Origin: Vibrio gazogenes
Lineage (GTDB): Bacteria; Pseudomonadota; Gammaproteobacteria; Enterobacterales; Vibrionaceae
NCBI RefSeq assembly: GCF_023920225.1
Contig: NZ_CP092588.1
Coordinates: forward strand, 186,001 to 250,000
DNA length: 64,000 bases
Direction: 5' to 3'
Positions within the stretch are counted from its first letter, which is position 1; every line of letters starts with the position of its first letter. Positions 27,607 through 37,641 of the stretch are shown piece after piece. The notes beneath the pieces are model-generated. The model was given only the letters and a program-made list of their open reading frames with translations. It made no database searches and was not told where the DNA came from. The position numbers and the translations under genes are program-made.

Positions 27607-28824
27607 ATGGAAAACGCTACAAAGAATGTCGCTTTTGTTATATCAGGAGCTGCTGCATTCATACCACAAGAACTTGCTTGTATTCGAGCAATCATGGAAG
27701 CCGAGTATCCCGGGGCTACAGAAAAAATAACTCCAGCAATCCTTGCAGGAACCAGTTCTGGCTCAATATGTACAATTCTGGTCAATGGGGTTATTAATGG
27801 AAAAATCACCTGGGATCAGGTGGAAAATGACATTATTCCAGCGATCAAGAATAATAATATTTACAATGATGAACTATTTCAGCAAGCCCTATTGTTTAAC
27901 GCGATTCAAACCATTATTGCGGGATCAAAATCAAGTAAAGACACTATTCAGTTGTATAACGATGTTGTTGATTTGTTAAAAAATTACGCATCCATGACGT
28001 GGCAGCAAGTTTTGGAGAAGTTAAGTTCTATTTTTGATGAATCGATTAAAGAATATAAAGAAATCAGAGCCTTTGCTAACGATGTTGCCACATTAATTCA
28101 AAAGGTTAAGCACTATGATTATGAAGCGGTGAAATCGGCTTACCAAGCCATTTTGGAGAATATAGGAAAGGGTTATGTCTTGGATACCGCTCCGCTGAAA
28201 GTCACCTTAGAAAAATATATCAATAACGAAATGGACTTCGACACTATCGACCAGCTTCCTTGCCGCACGCTTATATCAGCAGTTTCGGTAGATAATGGCA
28301 GGGAAAAAAGATTCGATAGCACAGAAAATGACGATAAAGGCACAAATCTGGTCGATATCATTTTAGCTTCCACGGCTATTCCTGTAGCATTCCCTGAGCG
28401 AGCAGTAAACGAACAAATGTATGTTGATGGTGGCACGGGCACTGATAATTTCCCTGTTCCGGATATTATAGGTACTGGAGAAAAGTTTGACGAGGTGTAT
28501 GTCATTACCCACAAGAATGAGACACTGCTTGGCAAACCTATCGCTCACAACTACACTTGGCTGCCTATTCTGTCGAATTTATTTTTTGCCTTGGCCGTTC
28601 AGGGGGGAAACACGGTAACCTACCAGATGGCTCAATCTCTCAGTATTGTTAACGACCCTCAAAATGCTTACTTATATATGCCTGATTTCGATCAGAATTT
28701 TAGTATGCTTGATTTTGACTCCATGCCGGAGCAATTAAAAGAGTCAAAAAAATATTGTAAGAACAATTCTCCTGAAAAAGTTGTTAAAGTCTTAAAGAAT
28801 ATTAACTTTCCAGTCCCGATCTAA
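27607..28824 (+). CDS. Patatin-like phospholipase
   Basis: A 405-residue lipid acyl hydrolase. The nucleophile elbow AGTSSGS (Ser50), the oxyanion-hole stretch SGAAAF near 13-18, the STAIPVAFP motif near 255-263 and the Asp274 of VDGGTG make up the patatin Ser-Asp dyad. Between the elbow and the Asp is a helical insertion of about 110 residues (about 85-195) that is not part of the minimal fold. No signal peptide is seen. AAGGAAAGGA precedes the ATG. It lies between RAYT fragments, so it may be a recent arrival; patatins occur in anti-phage systems (for example CapV of CBASS) and as toxins, but no cyclase or secretion gene is next to it. Confidence 0.8.
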   Translation: MENATKNVAFVISGAAAFIPQELACIRAIMEAEYPGATEKITPAILAGTSSGSICTILVNGVINGKITWDQVENDIIPAIKNNNIYNDELFQQALLFNAIQTIIAGSKSSKDTIQLYNDVVDLLKNYASMTWQQVLEKLSSIFDESIKEYKEIRAFANDVATLIQKVKHYDYEAVKSAYQAILENIGKGYVLDTAPLKVTLEKYINNEMDFDTIDQLPCRTLISAVSVDNGREKRFDSTENDDKGTNLVDIILASTAIPVAFPERAVNEQMYVDGGTGTDNFPVPDIIGTGEKFDEVYVITHKNETLLGKPIAHNYTWLPILSNLFFALAVQGGNTVTYQMAQSLSIVNDPQNAYLYMPDFDQNFSMLDFDSMPEQLKESKKYCKNNSPEKVVKVLKNINFPVPI

Positions 28825-28944
28825 TTCACACCATAAACAATAGACGAATTTGGCATTGAGTATAAAATATGGGGTGTCCTGCCTTTACTGCACACTTTCG
28901 GTATAGGCATAAGATTTGGCCCCCCTTAACTTTTCGCCAAAATA

Positions 28945-29031
28945 TCACCGCCCAACCTTGCAAAAAAACTCTTCCACCAAAGCCTTCAATTTCATCATTT
29001 CCTCCGCTAAGTCGGTGAGCTCTTCTTCAGA
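28945..29031 (-). pseudogene. Second HEPN C-terminal remnant
   Basis: A 28-codon open end reads SSEEELTDLAEEMMKLKALV then EEFFCKVGR and stops at 28945. It matches the C-terminus of the HEPN remnant at 25955 (EEELAYLASEVVKLKALVEK). The rest of the gene is absent because a RAYT left end starts at about 29034. Confidence 0.55.
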
Positions 29032-29033
29032 AA

Positions 29034-29107
29034 AAAATAAGCAGGACACGCACCTCAAGGAGTGGATTCGTTCAGCGGTTGAAGTCGTTCTAGGTTTTCT
29101 AAGCTAG
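29034..29107. mobile_element. RAYT left-end fragment
   Basis: AAATAAGCAGGACACGCACC and the following 55 bp match the left ends at 18889 and 26951, up to CTAAGCTAGC. No right end or transposase follows. It directly abuts the second HEPN remnant. Confidence 0.7.
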
Positions 29108-29432
29108 CGTTTTGGATTGTAGGTAATGAGATGATCTAACCGTAAATTTGGGTAAAACTCAGATGGGTTGTCATGTTGCATGATTTACGGTCATTATTGT
29201 GAATCGTATGTTTTTTATTCAATAGTTTGATCTTACTCCATATTAATCTGATTTCGTCGTTGATATAACCGGATAAAATACTCTTATTTGTCACCACTCT
29301 TCGGAAGATACTTTTTCGGAGGGCGGTAGTGTGTGGGTTAGGCTCGAGCTGTAGCAAGAATTGTAATAGAGGGCGACGAACACCCTTTGCACCTCACTTT
29401 ATAGCATGAGTTTAAATGTTAAAGGATAAGTT
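29108..29432. other. Intergenic region before the first secreted-protein gene
   Basis: About 325 bp, AT-rich. A partial inverted match (CCGTAAATTT near 29139 and TGATTTACGG near 29180) is visible. No gene or clear promoter. Confidence 0.4.
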
Positions 29433-30854
29433 ATGAAAAATATTACAAAAGGATTATGGCTTTTTGTTTTAATCGGGTTCGTTTGGGAATCGCCGGTATA
29501 TGCCGCTTCAAGTAAGCTGGACAAGGCTATTAAATCCTATGAAAAGAAAGTGGTACAGGCTGAGCAAAAAGACTGTAATACTGATCTTGGAAAGCCAATC
29601 GCAACCATCAGTAAACGTTGTGAAAAGGCCATGAAAAAATTGGACAAGATCTTCGATAAATATTCCGATGAAATTAAATCCGACGCCAAAATTGGCAGCT
29701 TACGGGAAAGACAGGAAAAATTGCGAGGATTGCTTGATGGGTTGGCGCATCAGGCCACCGTTGAGAAAGCTGCCCGAAATTATCGCCATAGAATTGAACA
29801 CATGGAAAGCAAGTCTTGCCTCAAAAAGGAGAGCTATGGCTCTCGGGACGCATATGTCTGTCTGGAGGATGTGGAAAAAGCGGATAAGATCAAGGAAAGG
29901 ATTCCTGCAGAGTTGTTGGATGAACCGGTCATCAAAGACCTTATTGCGCGTCATGATGCCCTGAAGAAAATGCCAGAGTATATGGATAACATCTATGCAG
30001 ATAAAAATGCGAAGTTTCTGGAAAATGCTGGCCTAGTCGGTGATTTTGACAATACCGTCCACGATATCTCTTATTGGAATCAATTAGCCGTGGGAAAAGC
30101 GAACAAACCGGCTGACATCGGTTATGTCGATGGGTTGAAGAAGGATTTGCCTCGAATCAAACAATTAGCCGTGGATTGTAAAGGTAAATATGCGGAAATA
30201 GTTAAGAACAGCGCTGGCAGAGACAGACAGGCCAAATGTGAATTGGCCGAAAATGCGGATAAATATTATGCGCAATTGGCCGTCACTTCATACCAGCGTC
30301 ATCTTCAACAGGAAATTAAAGACATTAACGCCGTGATAGCCCGCTTGACCGATGACGGCTATATAGAATTGAGTGACTACAAGAAACTTGTGCTGGGTAG
30401 TAAAGGCTATGTTCGCGAGTTGAAACAAAATATAGGCGAGAGCCATAAGTTAGCTGGACTTGCGGAGCCCTCCTACGCTGAACTGGATGCTGCCGTTGCC
30501 AAGATTCCAGAGGCGATCAAAGTAGCGACGTCTAAAAACGAAAACCGCTGGGCCGATGAAAAGACGGTATCCGTTTCGGATGCCATTGAGGAAAGGACAG
30601 CTCAGGTTGTGAAAAAAATGGGGTTCGAATTGGTTAAAGTCGGTCGACAAGACGAGCCTTGGACCCTCGTTAAAAACGGGTTAGGCGTTCCTCTGTATAA
30701 AGGCACAAAGGGTTGGGTCATGATGAAAGATTCAAAAGACTCATTCTGCCGTATGCAACATGCCTCGTTTACTCGGGCATATGACGGCACCGGTTATGCC
30801 GCTGCTTCAAATGTTGGCATTGTTCCGGCGATTGTCCCCGTCCCGTGTGACTAG
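29433..30854 (+). CDS. Secreted protein of unknown family (paralogue A)
   Basis: A 473-residue protein with a signal peptide (GLWLFVLIGFVWESPVYA, cleavage after VYA) and then a lysine-rich, largely helical body (about 25-400) with several cysteines (DCNTDLGKP, RCEKAMKK, SCLKKES, VCLED, DCKGKYA). The C-terminal part reads VPLYKGTKGWVMMKD, then FTRAYDGTGYAAAS. The same VPLYK/FPLYK...DGTGY arrangement ends the next gene, so the two are paralogues. I do not recognise the family. AAGGA lies 6 nt before the ATG. Export to the periplasm or beyond is likely. Confidence 0.7.
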   Translation: MKNITKGLWLFVLIGFVWESPVYAASSKLDKAIKSYEKKVVQAEQKDCNTDLGKPIATISKRCEKAMKKLDKIFDKYSDEIKSDAKIGSLRERQEKLRGLLDGLAHQATVEKAARNYRHRIEHMESKSCLKKESYGSRDAYVCLEDVEKADKIKERIPAELLDEPVIKDLIARHDALKKMPEYMDNIYADKNAKFLENAGLVGDFDNTVHDISYWNQLAVGKANKPADIGYVDGLKKDLPRIKQLAVDCKGKYAEIVKNSAGRDRQAKCELAENADKYYAQLAVTSYQRHLQQEIKDINAVIARLTDDGYIELSDYKKLVLGSKGYVRELKQNIGESHKLAGLAEPSYAELDAAVAKIPEAIKVATSKNENRWADEKTVSVSDAIEERTAQVVKKMGFELVKVGRQDEPWTLVKNGLGVPLYKGTKGWVMMKDSKDSFCRMQHASFTRAYDGTGYAAASNVGIVPAIVPVPCD

Positions 30855-30913
30855 TTACCTTCTCTCCCTTCTTTTTTAAAGTAAGGATGGGGGATTAAAC
30901 AGGCCCGATACCA

Positions 30914-30938
30914 GATCAGGAAAGTTTGGTGTCGGGTC
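30914..30938 (+). terminator. Hairpin between the two paralogues
   Basis: CCCGATACC pairs with GGTGTCGGG (one G-U). It is followed by only a weak U-run (TCAGTTTCT), so it may limit rather than end transcription. Confidence 0.4.
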
Positions 30939-31051
30939 AGTTTCTAATCGAGGGTATCACTTCAGTGGTGTTTGAAGGGCCACAAAAAGAAGAAAAAAGA
31001 TGTCTACGATTGCGGGAAAAATACAGGTCTTTTTAATATGGGTTATCATTC

Positions 31052-32302
31052 ATGTTACTCGTTAATTGCTTTAAATTAAGAACTCTTGTGGCATTGTGCT
31101 TGAGTTTTTTTCTTTTCCATTTACCTCTTTCGGCCGCTAAAGAATTACCCCCTGAATCACAGTTAAAACATGATATTAAGTATCATCAATTCACACAGAA
31201 ACAGATGCACAGAATCCGGCAATACCTTATTGCGGGGTCATATAAGAGTGTGGCGCGTAGTGTTAAGCAAGCTAAAATTTTTTATGCAAAAATTTCAGAT
31301 GGGTATAAGGCATTCCCTGAAGGTCGTGATTTGAAAAATGAGTATGAAAAATTAATTCAGGAAGCTGAAAGTACGGTCGCAGGTAAACAAAGTCCATCAA
31401 TAGACAGGAAAATACTTAGGCTAGAAAAGGTCAATTTCTATAACCAAATACCTCGAATTGACAAACTTATAACCTTATTGACTATCGGTAAGAAGAATAC
31501 GGCAAAAGAGTCTATTCTTTCTTACAGCGAACTTGATTTTATTAAAGAGAAAATTCCTGATTTGCTCGCGTATGAGGATGAATTTCGCAAATCTTTTCCC
31601 GTTCTCATTGAAAAAGTTCCAGAGTACGGAGTTTATGGGTCATACATGACCATTACTATCAATATGGTTTTAGATTCCTTTAAAAATGCCAGAGTATACC
31701 AAGCTAGTTTGTTAGAAAGAACCTGTAATGCAGCAGCGCAAAAGCAGGTTGAAAAAATGGCTCAGGTAAAAAATCGATTTATGGAAAAGCGCATTATTGC
31801 AGAATACTGGCTTGATGTTTTCTATTCTAATAACCCTGATGCATTTATCGATGAGCTGGTCAGAAGGGATTCTTATTGTTCCGATAATGGCCGTCCATTT
31901 GATAAAGAGATAATGACTAGATTAGGCGCAATAAAATCCGAAATTATCACGCAGTTAGAGTCAAATTCACGTAAATGGAAGTTTGCTGAATATCCACAAC
32001 AAACAGATAGAATAAGAAATTTAGCGGAACAATATGCCCAAAAAGTGGGGGGTAAACTCGATAAGTATGGCGCTGAAAATGATGCGACCCTGATTAAAAA
32101 TTCTGGTGGCTTCCCGCTTTATAAAAGTTATTCTGGTGTAATGGTTATCCACATGAAGAATGAACCGTTCAGCCGAGGTTATTTTACGAAATTTAAAGAT
32201 CCGTTTGATGGTACGGGATACTCTGGTATATCTGAGATGTTAAAAGTCAATCCATATGTCGCTGTATTTAACTTGGATTCCGCAGTTGATCATTCGTATT
32301 AG
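31052..32302 (+). CDS. Secreted protein of unknown family (paralogue B)
   Basis: A 416-residue protein with a signal peptide (TLVALCLSFFLFHLPLSAA) and a helical body. Its C-terminus, FPLYKSYSGVMVIHMKN then FTKFKDPFDGTGYSGIS, aligns with the end of paralogue A (LYK, then V-M, then F-T, then DGTGY). The rest of the two proteins is only weakly alike. This gene is more AT-rich than paralogue A, so the pair need not have arisen by recent duplication. Its ATG has a poor ribosome-binding site. No known domain is recognised. Confidence 0.68.
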   Translation: MLLVNCFKLRTLVALCLSFFLFHLPLSAAKELPPESQLKHDIKYHQFTQKQMHRIRQYLIAGSYKSVARSVKQAKIFYAKISDGYKAFPEGRDLKNEYEKLIQEAESTVAGKQSPSIDRKILRLEKVNFYNQIPRIDKLITLLTIGKKNTAKESILSYSELDFIKEKIPDLLAYEDEFRKSFPVLIEKVPEYGVYGSYMTITINMVLDSFKNARVYQASLLERTCNAAAQKQVEKMAQVKNRFMEKRIIAEYWLDVFYSNNPDAFIDELVRRDSYCSDNGRPFDKEIMTRLGAIKSEIITQLESNSRKWKFAEYPQQTDRIRNLAEQYAQKVGGKLDKYGAENDATLIKNSGGFPLYKSYSGVMVIHMKNEPFSRGYFTKFKDPFDGTGYSGISEMLKVNPYVAVFNLDSAVDHSY

Positions 32303-32614
32303 AGGGTGACTCGCTCATTGGGCATTAGGTTTATTAAATAATGCGTATCTTTCTTATATTGATAACACTAATTTCATTCGTAACTCTTGCAGAGATGTAA
32401 ACGTCACCAGAAAATCTTTTTTGTTTGGCTGAGTCATGAGTTGTCCAGAGCAGCGTTTAGGTGCTGCCCGGAAGAGCCTAATCATTTTTCCTTGAATGAT
32501 TTTCTTGATTCAATGGCCATTTGAATTGAGCGAAATATTTGAAAAGCTAACTTGTTCGATGGACTCAGGGAAAAATCCACGAATGGCTTTTTCAGGGTTG
32601 TACGAGCCAAAAGA
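32303..32614. other. Intergenic region before the asc terminator
   Basis: About 310 bp. On the minus strand a short open stretch reads EKAIRGFFPESIEQVSFSN and stops near 32508, but it has no start and I cannot link it to a family. No other feature is clear. Confidence 0.35.
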
Positions 32615-32661
32615 AACAATCCCCTTCTCTTGATTTGAGGGAAGGAGAGAAGGGGATTGTT
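32615..32661 (-). terminator. Terminator of the asc operon
   Basis: AACAATCCCCTTCTC (32615-32629) pairs perfectly with GAGAAGGGGATTGTT (32647-32661) over 15 bp. On the minus strand it is followed by TCTTTT. It lies 14 nt beyond the ascB stop. Confidence 0.8.
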
Positions 32662-32675
32662 AAACCTGATTCGCG

Positions 32676-34130
<1,455 letters not shown>

Positions 34131-34171
34131 TCATCGTAAAGATCAGATGACTTGCATCTATCAAATAGCGG

Positions 34172-35647
34172 TTAAGCGGTCGCTTGTGATGGCACTTTAC
34201 TCTTGTCATTCTCATTGTCAGCAGAATGGTCAGCGTTGAGCGCTTGGTCATCATCGACTTGCGGATCATCTTCAAAGCCGAGTATCAGCGTCAGAACAAA
34301 CGAGAGTACAATCGCGAGGGCAATCAGACCAAATACCCAGACAATACTCATCGGGTCATTGACATCAAAGAATTGCACACTGGTAAATAAGCTCGGTGAC
34401 GCCATGGAGTGGCTGGCTAAACCGCCCATACCCGCCAGTGCCCCGACAATGAACCCTGTAATCATGGTCGCAATCAGCGGGCGTTTGAGGCGGACAAGAA
34501 CACCATACAGAGCGGGTTCAGAGATACCGGCGAAAATCGCTGAAGCGCCTGCCGCGAGTGCAGTTTGTTTGAGCGCGATGTTTTTGGTTTTGTAAGCGAC
34601 GGCTAAACATGCACCGCCCATACCTAGATTCGCGCCGATTTCAGAAGGCATCACCATGCCTTCCCGGCCGGTTTCAGCAATGGTCTGGATAATGGTTGGC
34701 GTGAAAACGCGATGCATCCCGGTGAGTACCAAGAGAGGCCAGAGTGCGCCCATGATTGCAACCGATAACCAGCCTAGTGTGCCGTGAATGGTATAAACCA
34801 CCGCTGAAATTGCGGTTCCGATCCAGATACCGACGGGGCCAATCACCACAATGGCAATGGGCGCGGCAATCAACACAATAAGCATCGGTTTGAGGAAGTT
34901 TTTGGTCACGACCGGTGTAATCCGATCCACCCAGCACTCAATGTAAGACAGAACCCAAGTCATTACCAACGCCGGAATCACCGTATAAGTGTATTTCACC
35001 GCAGTAATGGAGACCCCGAACAGATCAACTTGTTGGCCTTGCGCTGCCTGAGCCATCAGGGCGATAAAGTTGGGATGAATCAGCACCCCGGCAATTGCAA
35101 TCGCCAGTGACATGTTGGTTTTGAACTTGATTGATGCTGAAGCGGCCACCATCACAGGCAGGAAGAAGAAAGCACCGTCACCAATCGCTTTGAGAATGAT
35201 TAACGTCGGTGCATTCGGTTCAACCCAACCGCTCATCTCTAAGACCATCGCCAGTAGCTTAACCATTGAGCCGCCGATAATCGCTGGAATGAGGGGAGAC
35301 ATGGTGCCGACAAGCGCATCAAGCATTTTTGCTCCGATGACTTTTGCGGTCAGTTTTTGCTTTTTCTCTGCGGAAGTCGCGGGCGGGGCGGTATCAATAT
35401 CGATAAGAGACATCACTTCTTTGTAAGCAACAGCCACTTCGTTACCGATGATCACTTGTACTTTATCACCATTATCAACCACGCCCATCACGCCTTTGAT
35501 CGCTTTGAGCTGAGGGATATCAACCAAGCTTGCATCGTTGAGTACAAAGCGGAGCCGTGTCATGCAGTGGGTCAGAGCGGAGACGTTATCTTTTCCTCCC
35601 ACGTGTGCAACAACTGATTGCGCAATTGTCTTGTAATTGTTGGACAT
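34172..35647 (-). CDS. ascF: Beta-glucoside PTS permease, EIIBC
   Basis: A 491-residue phosphotransferase permease. The EIIB domain (about 1-85) has the phosphorylated Cys28 in ALTHCMTRLRF, followed by the EIIC membrane domain (about 105-465) with the GISEPALYGV signature near 381-390. No EIIA domain is attached, as in AscF, so EIIA must come from another protein, probably Crr. The C-terminal tail is rich in Asp and Glu. AGGAG precedes the ATG. It transports and phosphorylates the sugar that AscB then cleaves. Confidence 0.92.
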   Translation of the reverse strand: MSNNYKTIAQSVVAHVGGKDNVSALTHCMTRLRFVLNDASLVDIPQLKAIKGVMGVVDNGDKVQVIIGNEVAVAYKEVMSLIDIDTAPPATSAEKKQKLTAKVIGAKMLDALVGTMSPLIPAIIGGSMVKLLAMVLEMSGWVEPNAPTLIILKAIGDGAFFFLPVMVAASASIKFKTNMSLAIAIAGVLIHPNFIALMAQAAQGQQVDLFGVSITAVKYTYTVIPALVMTWVLSYIECWVDRITPVVTKNFLKPMLIVLIAAPIAIVVIGPVGIWIGTAISAVVYTIHGTLGWLSVAIMGALWPLLVLTGMHRVFTPTIIQTIAETGREGMVMPSEIGANLGMGGACLAVAYKTKNIALKQTALAAGASAIFAGISEPALYGVLVRLKRPLIATMITGFIVGALAGMGGLASHSMASPSLFTSVQFFDVNDPMSIVWVFGLIALAIVLSFVLTLILGFEDDPQVDDDQALNADHSADNENDKSKVPSQATA

Positions 35648-35779
35648 TTTGATCTCCTAGAAACGCTTCCCGGTGATGCTCACTTATTTTTCGAGTGGTT
35701 TTGGCGCAAAATCTTAGCCGGAAAAATGCATTTATTTTGTTATTCGATTGGTTGAGTAAGTGACTTTACAGTGCTTTAA

Positions 35780-35805
35780 GTTACCGGTAACATGTTACCG
35801 GTAAA
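35780..35805. promoter_or_regulatory. Tandem GntR-type operators
   Basis: GTTACCGGTAAC (35780-35791) is a perfect palindrome, followed at once by TGTTACCGGTAAA (35793-35805). Both match the E. coli GntR operator pattern ATGTTA-N4-TAACAT. They lie between ascF and gntK, so the adjacent gntR product probably controls gntK and possibly the asc genes. Confidence 0.75.
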
Positions 35806-35881
35806 GTTGGTCGGGTAAACCCCAATCTTAGCGTGAATTTCAAAAATGAGATCACGCGCAAGTTTGTGATGAGGATTGAGT

Positions 35882-36400
35882 ATGTCAGGTAGCAGTATCG
35901 TCGTGATGGGGGTTTGCGGGTGCGGTAAAAGCACGATTGGAAAACAATTGGCGAATCGGCTCGGGCGTCAGTTTATTGATGGTGATGATCTCCATCCCAG
36001 CGCGAATATTCAGAAAATGGCTGCGGGACAGCCATTGGATGATGCAGACCGTCAACCGTGGCTGGAAAGCATCCGAGATGCAGCCCATCGTTTTGAAAGC
36101 CACAATGAACATGGTGTGTTGGTCTGTTCGGCATTAAAAAAAGACTATCGTGATCAAATCCGCAAGGGGAACAAACAGGTGACTTTCGTGTTTCTTGATG
36201 GTGACATGACGTTGATCCTTGAACGGATGCGGATGCGACAAGGTCATTTTATGAAAGAGAATATGGTGAAAAGTCAGTTTGATACGCTGGAGCGACCAGA
36301 TCATGAACCACAGACGATTGTGGTGAGTATTCAAGGCAGTATTGACCAAGTGATCGAACGGATCGTGACGGCGCTGCAACAGGCGCAGTCCCTGAAATAA
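35882..36400 (+). CDS. gntK: Gluconokinase
   Basis: A 172-residue P-loop kinase that makes 6-phosphogluconate from gluconate and ATP. Walker A is GVCGCGKST near 10-18, and the family motifs IDGDDLHP and CSALKKDYRD are present. The ATG at 35882 has GAGG 7 nt upstream; the in-frame TTG at 35876 lies inside that site. No gluconate permease or Entner-Doudoroff genes are near. The last codons run into a tandem repeat, so the stop codon is part of the first repeat unit. Confidence 0.93.
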   Translation: MSGSSIVVMGVCGCGKSTIGKQLANRLGRQFIDGDDLHPSANIQKMAAGQPLDDADRQPWLESIRDAAHRFESHNEHGVLVCSALKKDYRDQIRKGNKQVTFVFLDGDMTLILERMRMRQGHFMKENMVKSQFDTLERPDHEPQTIVVSIQGSIDQVIERIVTALQQAQSLK

Positions 36401-36463
36401 AAAACTCCTGAAATAAAAAGTCCCTGAAGTAAAACGTCTCTGAAGTGAAAAGCTTCTGAAGTG
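36391..36463. repeat. Five-unit 16-17 bp tandem repeat at the gntK stop
   Basis: Units of the pattern CTGAARTRAAAAGYYT repeat five times: CTGAAATAAAAAACTC, CTGAAATAAAAAGTCC, CTGAAGTAAAACGTCT, CTGAAGTGAAAAGCTT and CTGAAGTGATG. The first contains the final Leu-Lys-stop of gntK. Later units diverge from the first two. Confidence 0.75.
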
Positions 36464-36469
36464 ATGTGA

Positions 36470-37495
36470 CTAAATACTGTCTCCTTCACGAATGATATAT
36501 CCCATATCAATAACTGGATGCGTAATGGGTTCGTTCTTGAGCCTTGCAATGATTAATTCTGCGCTTTTCTGCCCAATGTCAAACCGGGGAGTATCGATAC
36601 TGGTGATTTTGGGGTGAATGGTCTTACCAATATCTAAAGCGTTGTATCCCACAATAGAAAGTTGTTCAGGTACCTTGATGCCGCGCTGTTGAGCGGCGAA
36701 TAGGGTACCAATGGCGATATCGTCGTTGGTACAGAAGACGCCATCTAAGTCAGGGTATTGCTGCATCGCTTTATCAAGTAAATCACCGGCTAATGAAAAA
36801 CTGGAGTGCTCCTTGGTGAGAATGTGTTTTGGCGCTAATCCGGCTTCTTGCATGGCTTTGTCATAGCCAAGCATCCGGAGATGCGTACGCGTATCAAGAC
36901 GGGCACCAAAGTAAGCGATGGACCGTTTACCGGCCGCAATAATCCGACGCACCACCTGATAGGAAGCATCGGTATGATCCAGCCCGACGACCATATCAAT
37001 CGGAGCGGGCGGGAGCTCCATCGTTTCAACCACGGGAACACCAGCGTTTTTGATCATCTGTAATGTTCTCGGGGTGTGGTTGCTGGCGGTGAGAATCAAG
37101 CCATCGACCTGATAGGAGAGTAGGGATGCGATTTTGCGTTCTTCTTCTTGTTCATCATAACCAAAGTGAGCCAACAGTGTTTCATAGCCATTGGCTTTGG
37201 TGACGGTCTCAATGCCTTGCATGAATGCAGCGAAGATCTGATTAGAGAGTGACGGGAGTAACACACCGATCGCATTACTTGAAGCACGGGACAACATTGC
37301 CGGTGCGCGGTTTTCGATATAACCCAGTTGTTCAATCACTGTGGCGATTTTCTCTTGAGTCTTTTTTGCCACGGATTCAGGATTTCGCATATACCGGGAG
37401 ACCGTCACCTTCGTCACACCGACCGCATCGGCTACGTCTTGTAAAGTGGTGCGGTTTTTTTTCGGTTTTTGGGGCGTAACGGTTGTTTTGGTCAT
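36470..37495 (-). CDS. gntR: Gluconate repressor GntR (LacI family)
   Basis: A 341-residue LacI-family regulator. The helix-turn-helix (LQDVADAVGVTKVTVSRYMRN in two pieces, about 18-38) and the effector domain (about 75-340) match E. coli GntR, for example NRAPAMLS, IGVLLPSLSNQIF and DGVFCTNDD. It should bind the paired operators upstream of gntK and release them when gluconate is present. It is convergent with gntK, with the tandem repeat between them. Confidence 0.88.
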   Translation of the reverse strand: MTKTTVTPQKPKKNRTTLQDVADAVGVTKVTVSRYMRNPESVAKKTQEKIATVIEQLGYIENRAPAMLSRASSNAIGVLLPSLSNQIFAAFMQGIETVTKANGYETLLAHFGYDEQEEERKIASLLSYQVDGLILTASNHTPRTLQMIKNAGVPVVETMELPPAPIDMVVGLDHTDASYQVVRRIIAAGKRSIAYFGARLDTRTHLRMLGYDKAMQEAGLAPKHILTKEHSSFSLAGDLLDKAMQQYPDLDGVFCTNDDIAIGTLFAAQQRGIKVPEQLSIVGYNALDIGKTIHPKITSIDTPRFDIGQKSAELIIARLKNEPITHPVIDMGYIIREGDSI

Positions 37496-37641
37496 AGCGT
37501 TTTGCTCAGCCTAACAATATGAATTGTCTGCTATATGGTTTCGAGTTAAATTCGGGGTCATCTTACCTTGCGTTTGCTTGTGATAGAAGCGTCGTCAGCT
37601 CAGAACGTCATCTTCATCGATTTTTTACGGGCAAATGGGAT

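Noticed and set aside
27607..28824. CBASS-type defence system with patatin effector.
   Set aside because: No CD-NTase, HORMA or cap gene is adjacent, so the patatin alone does not justify that label.
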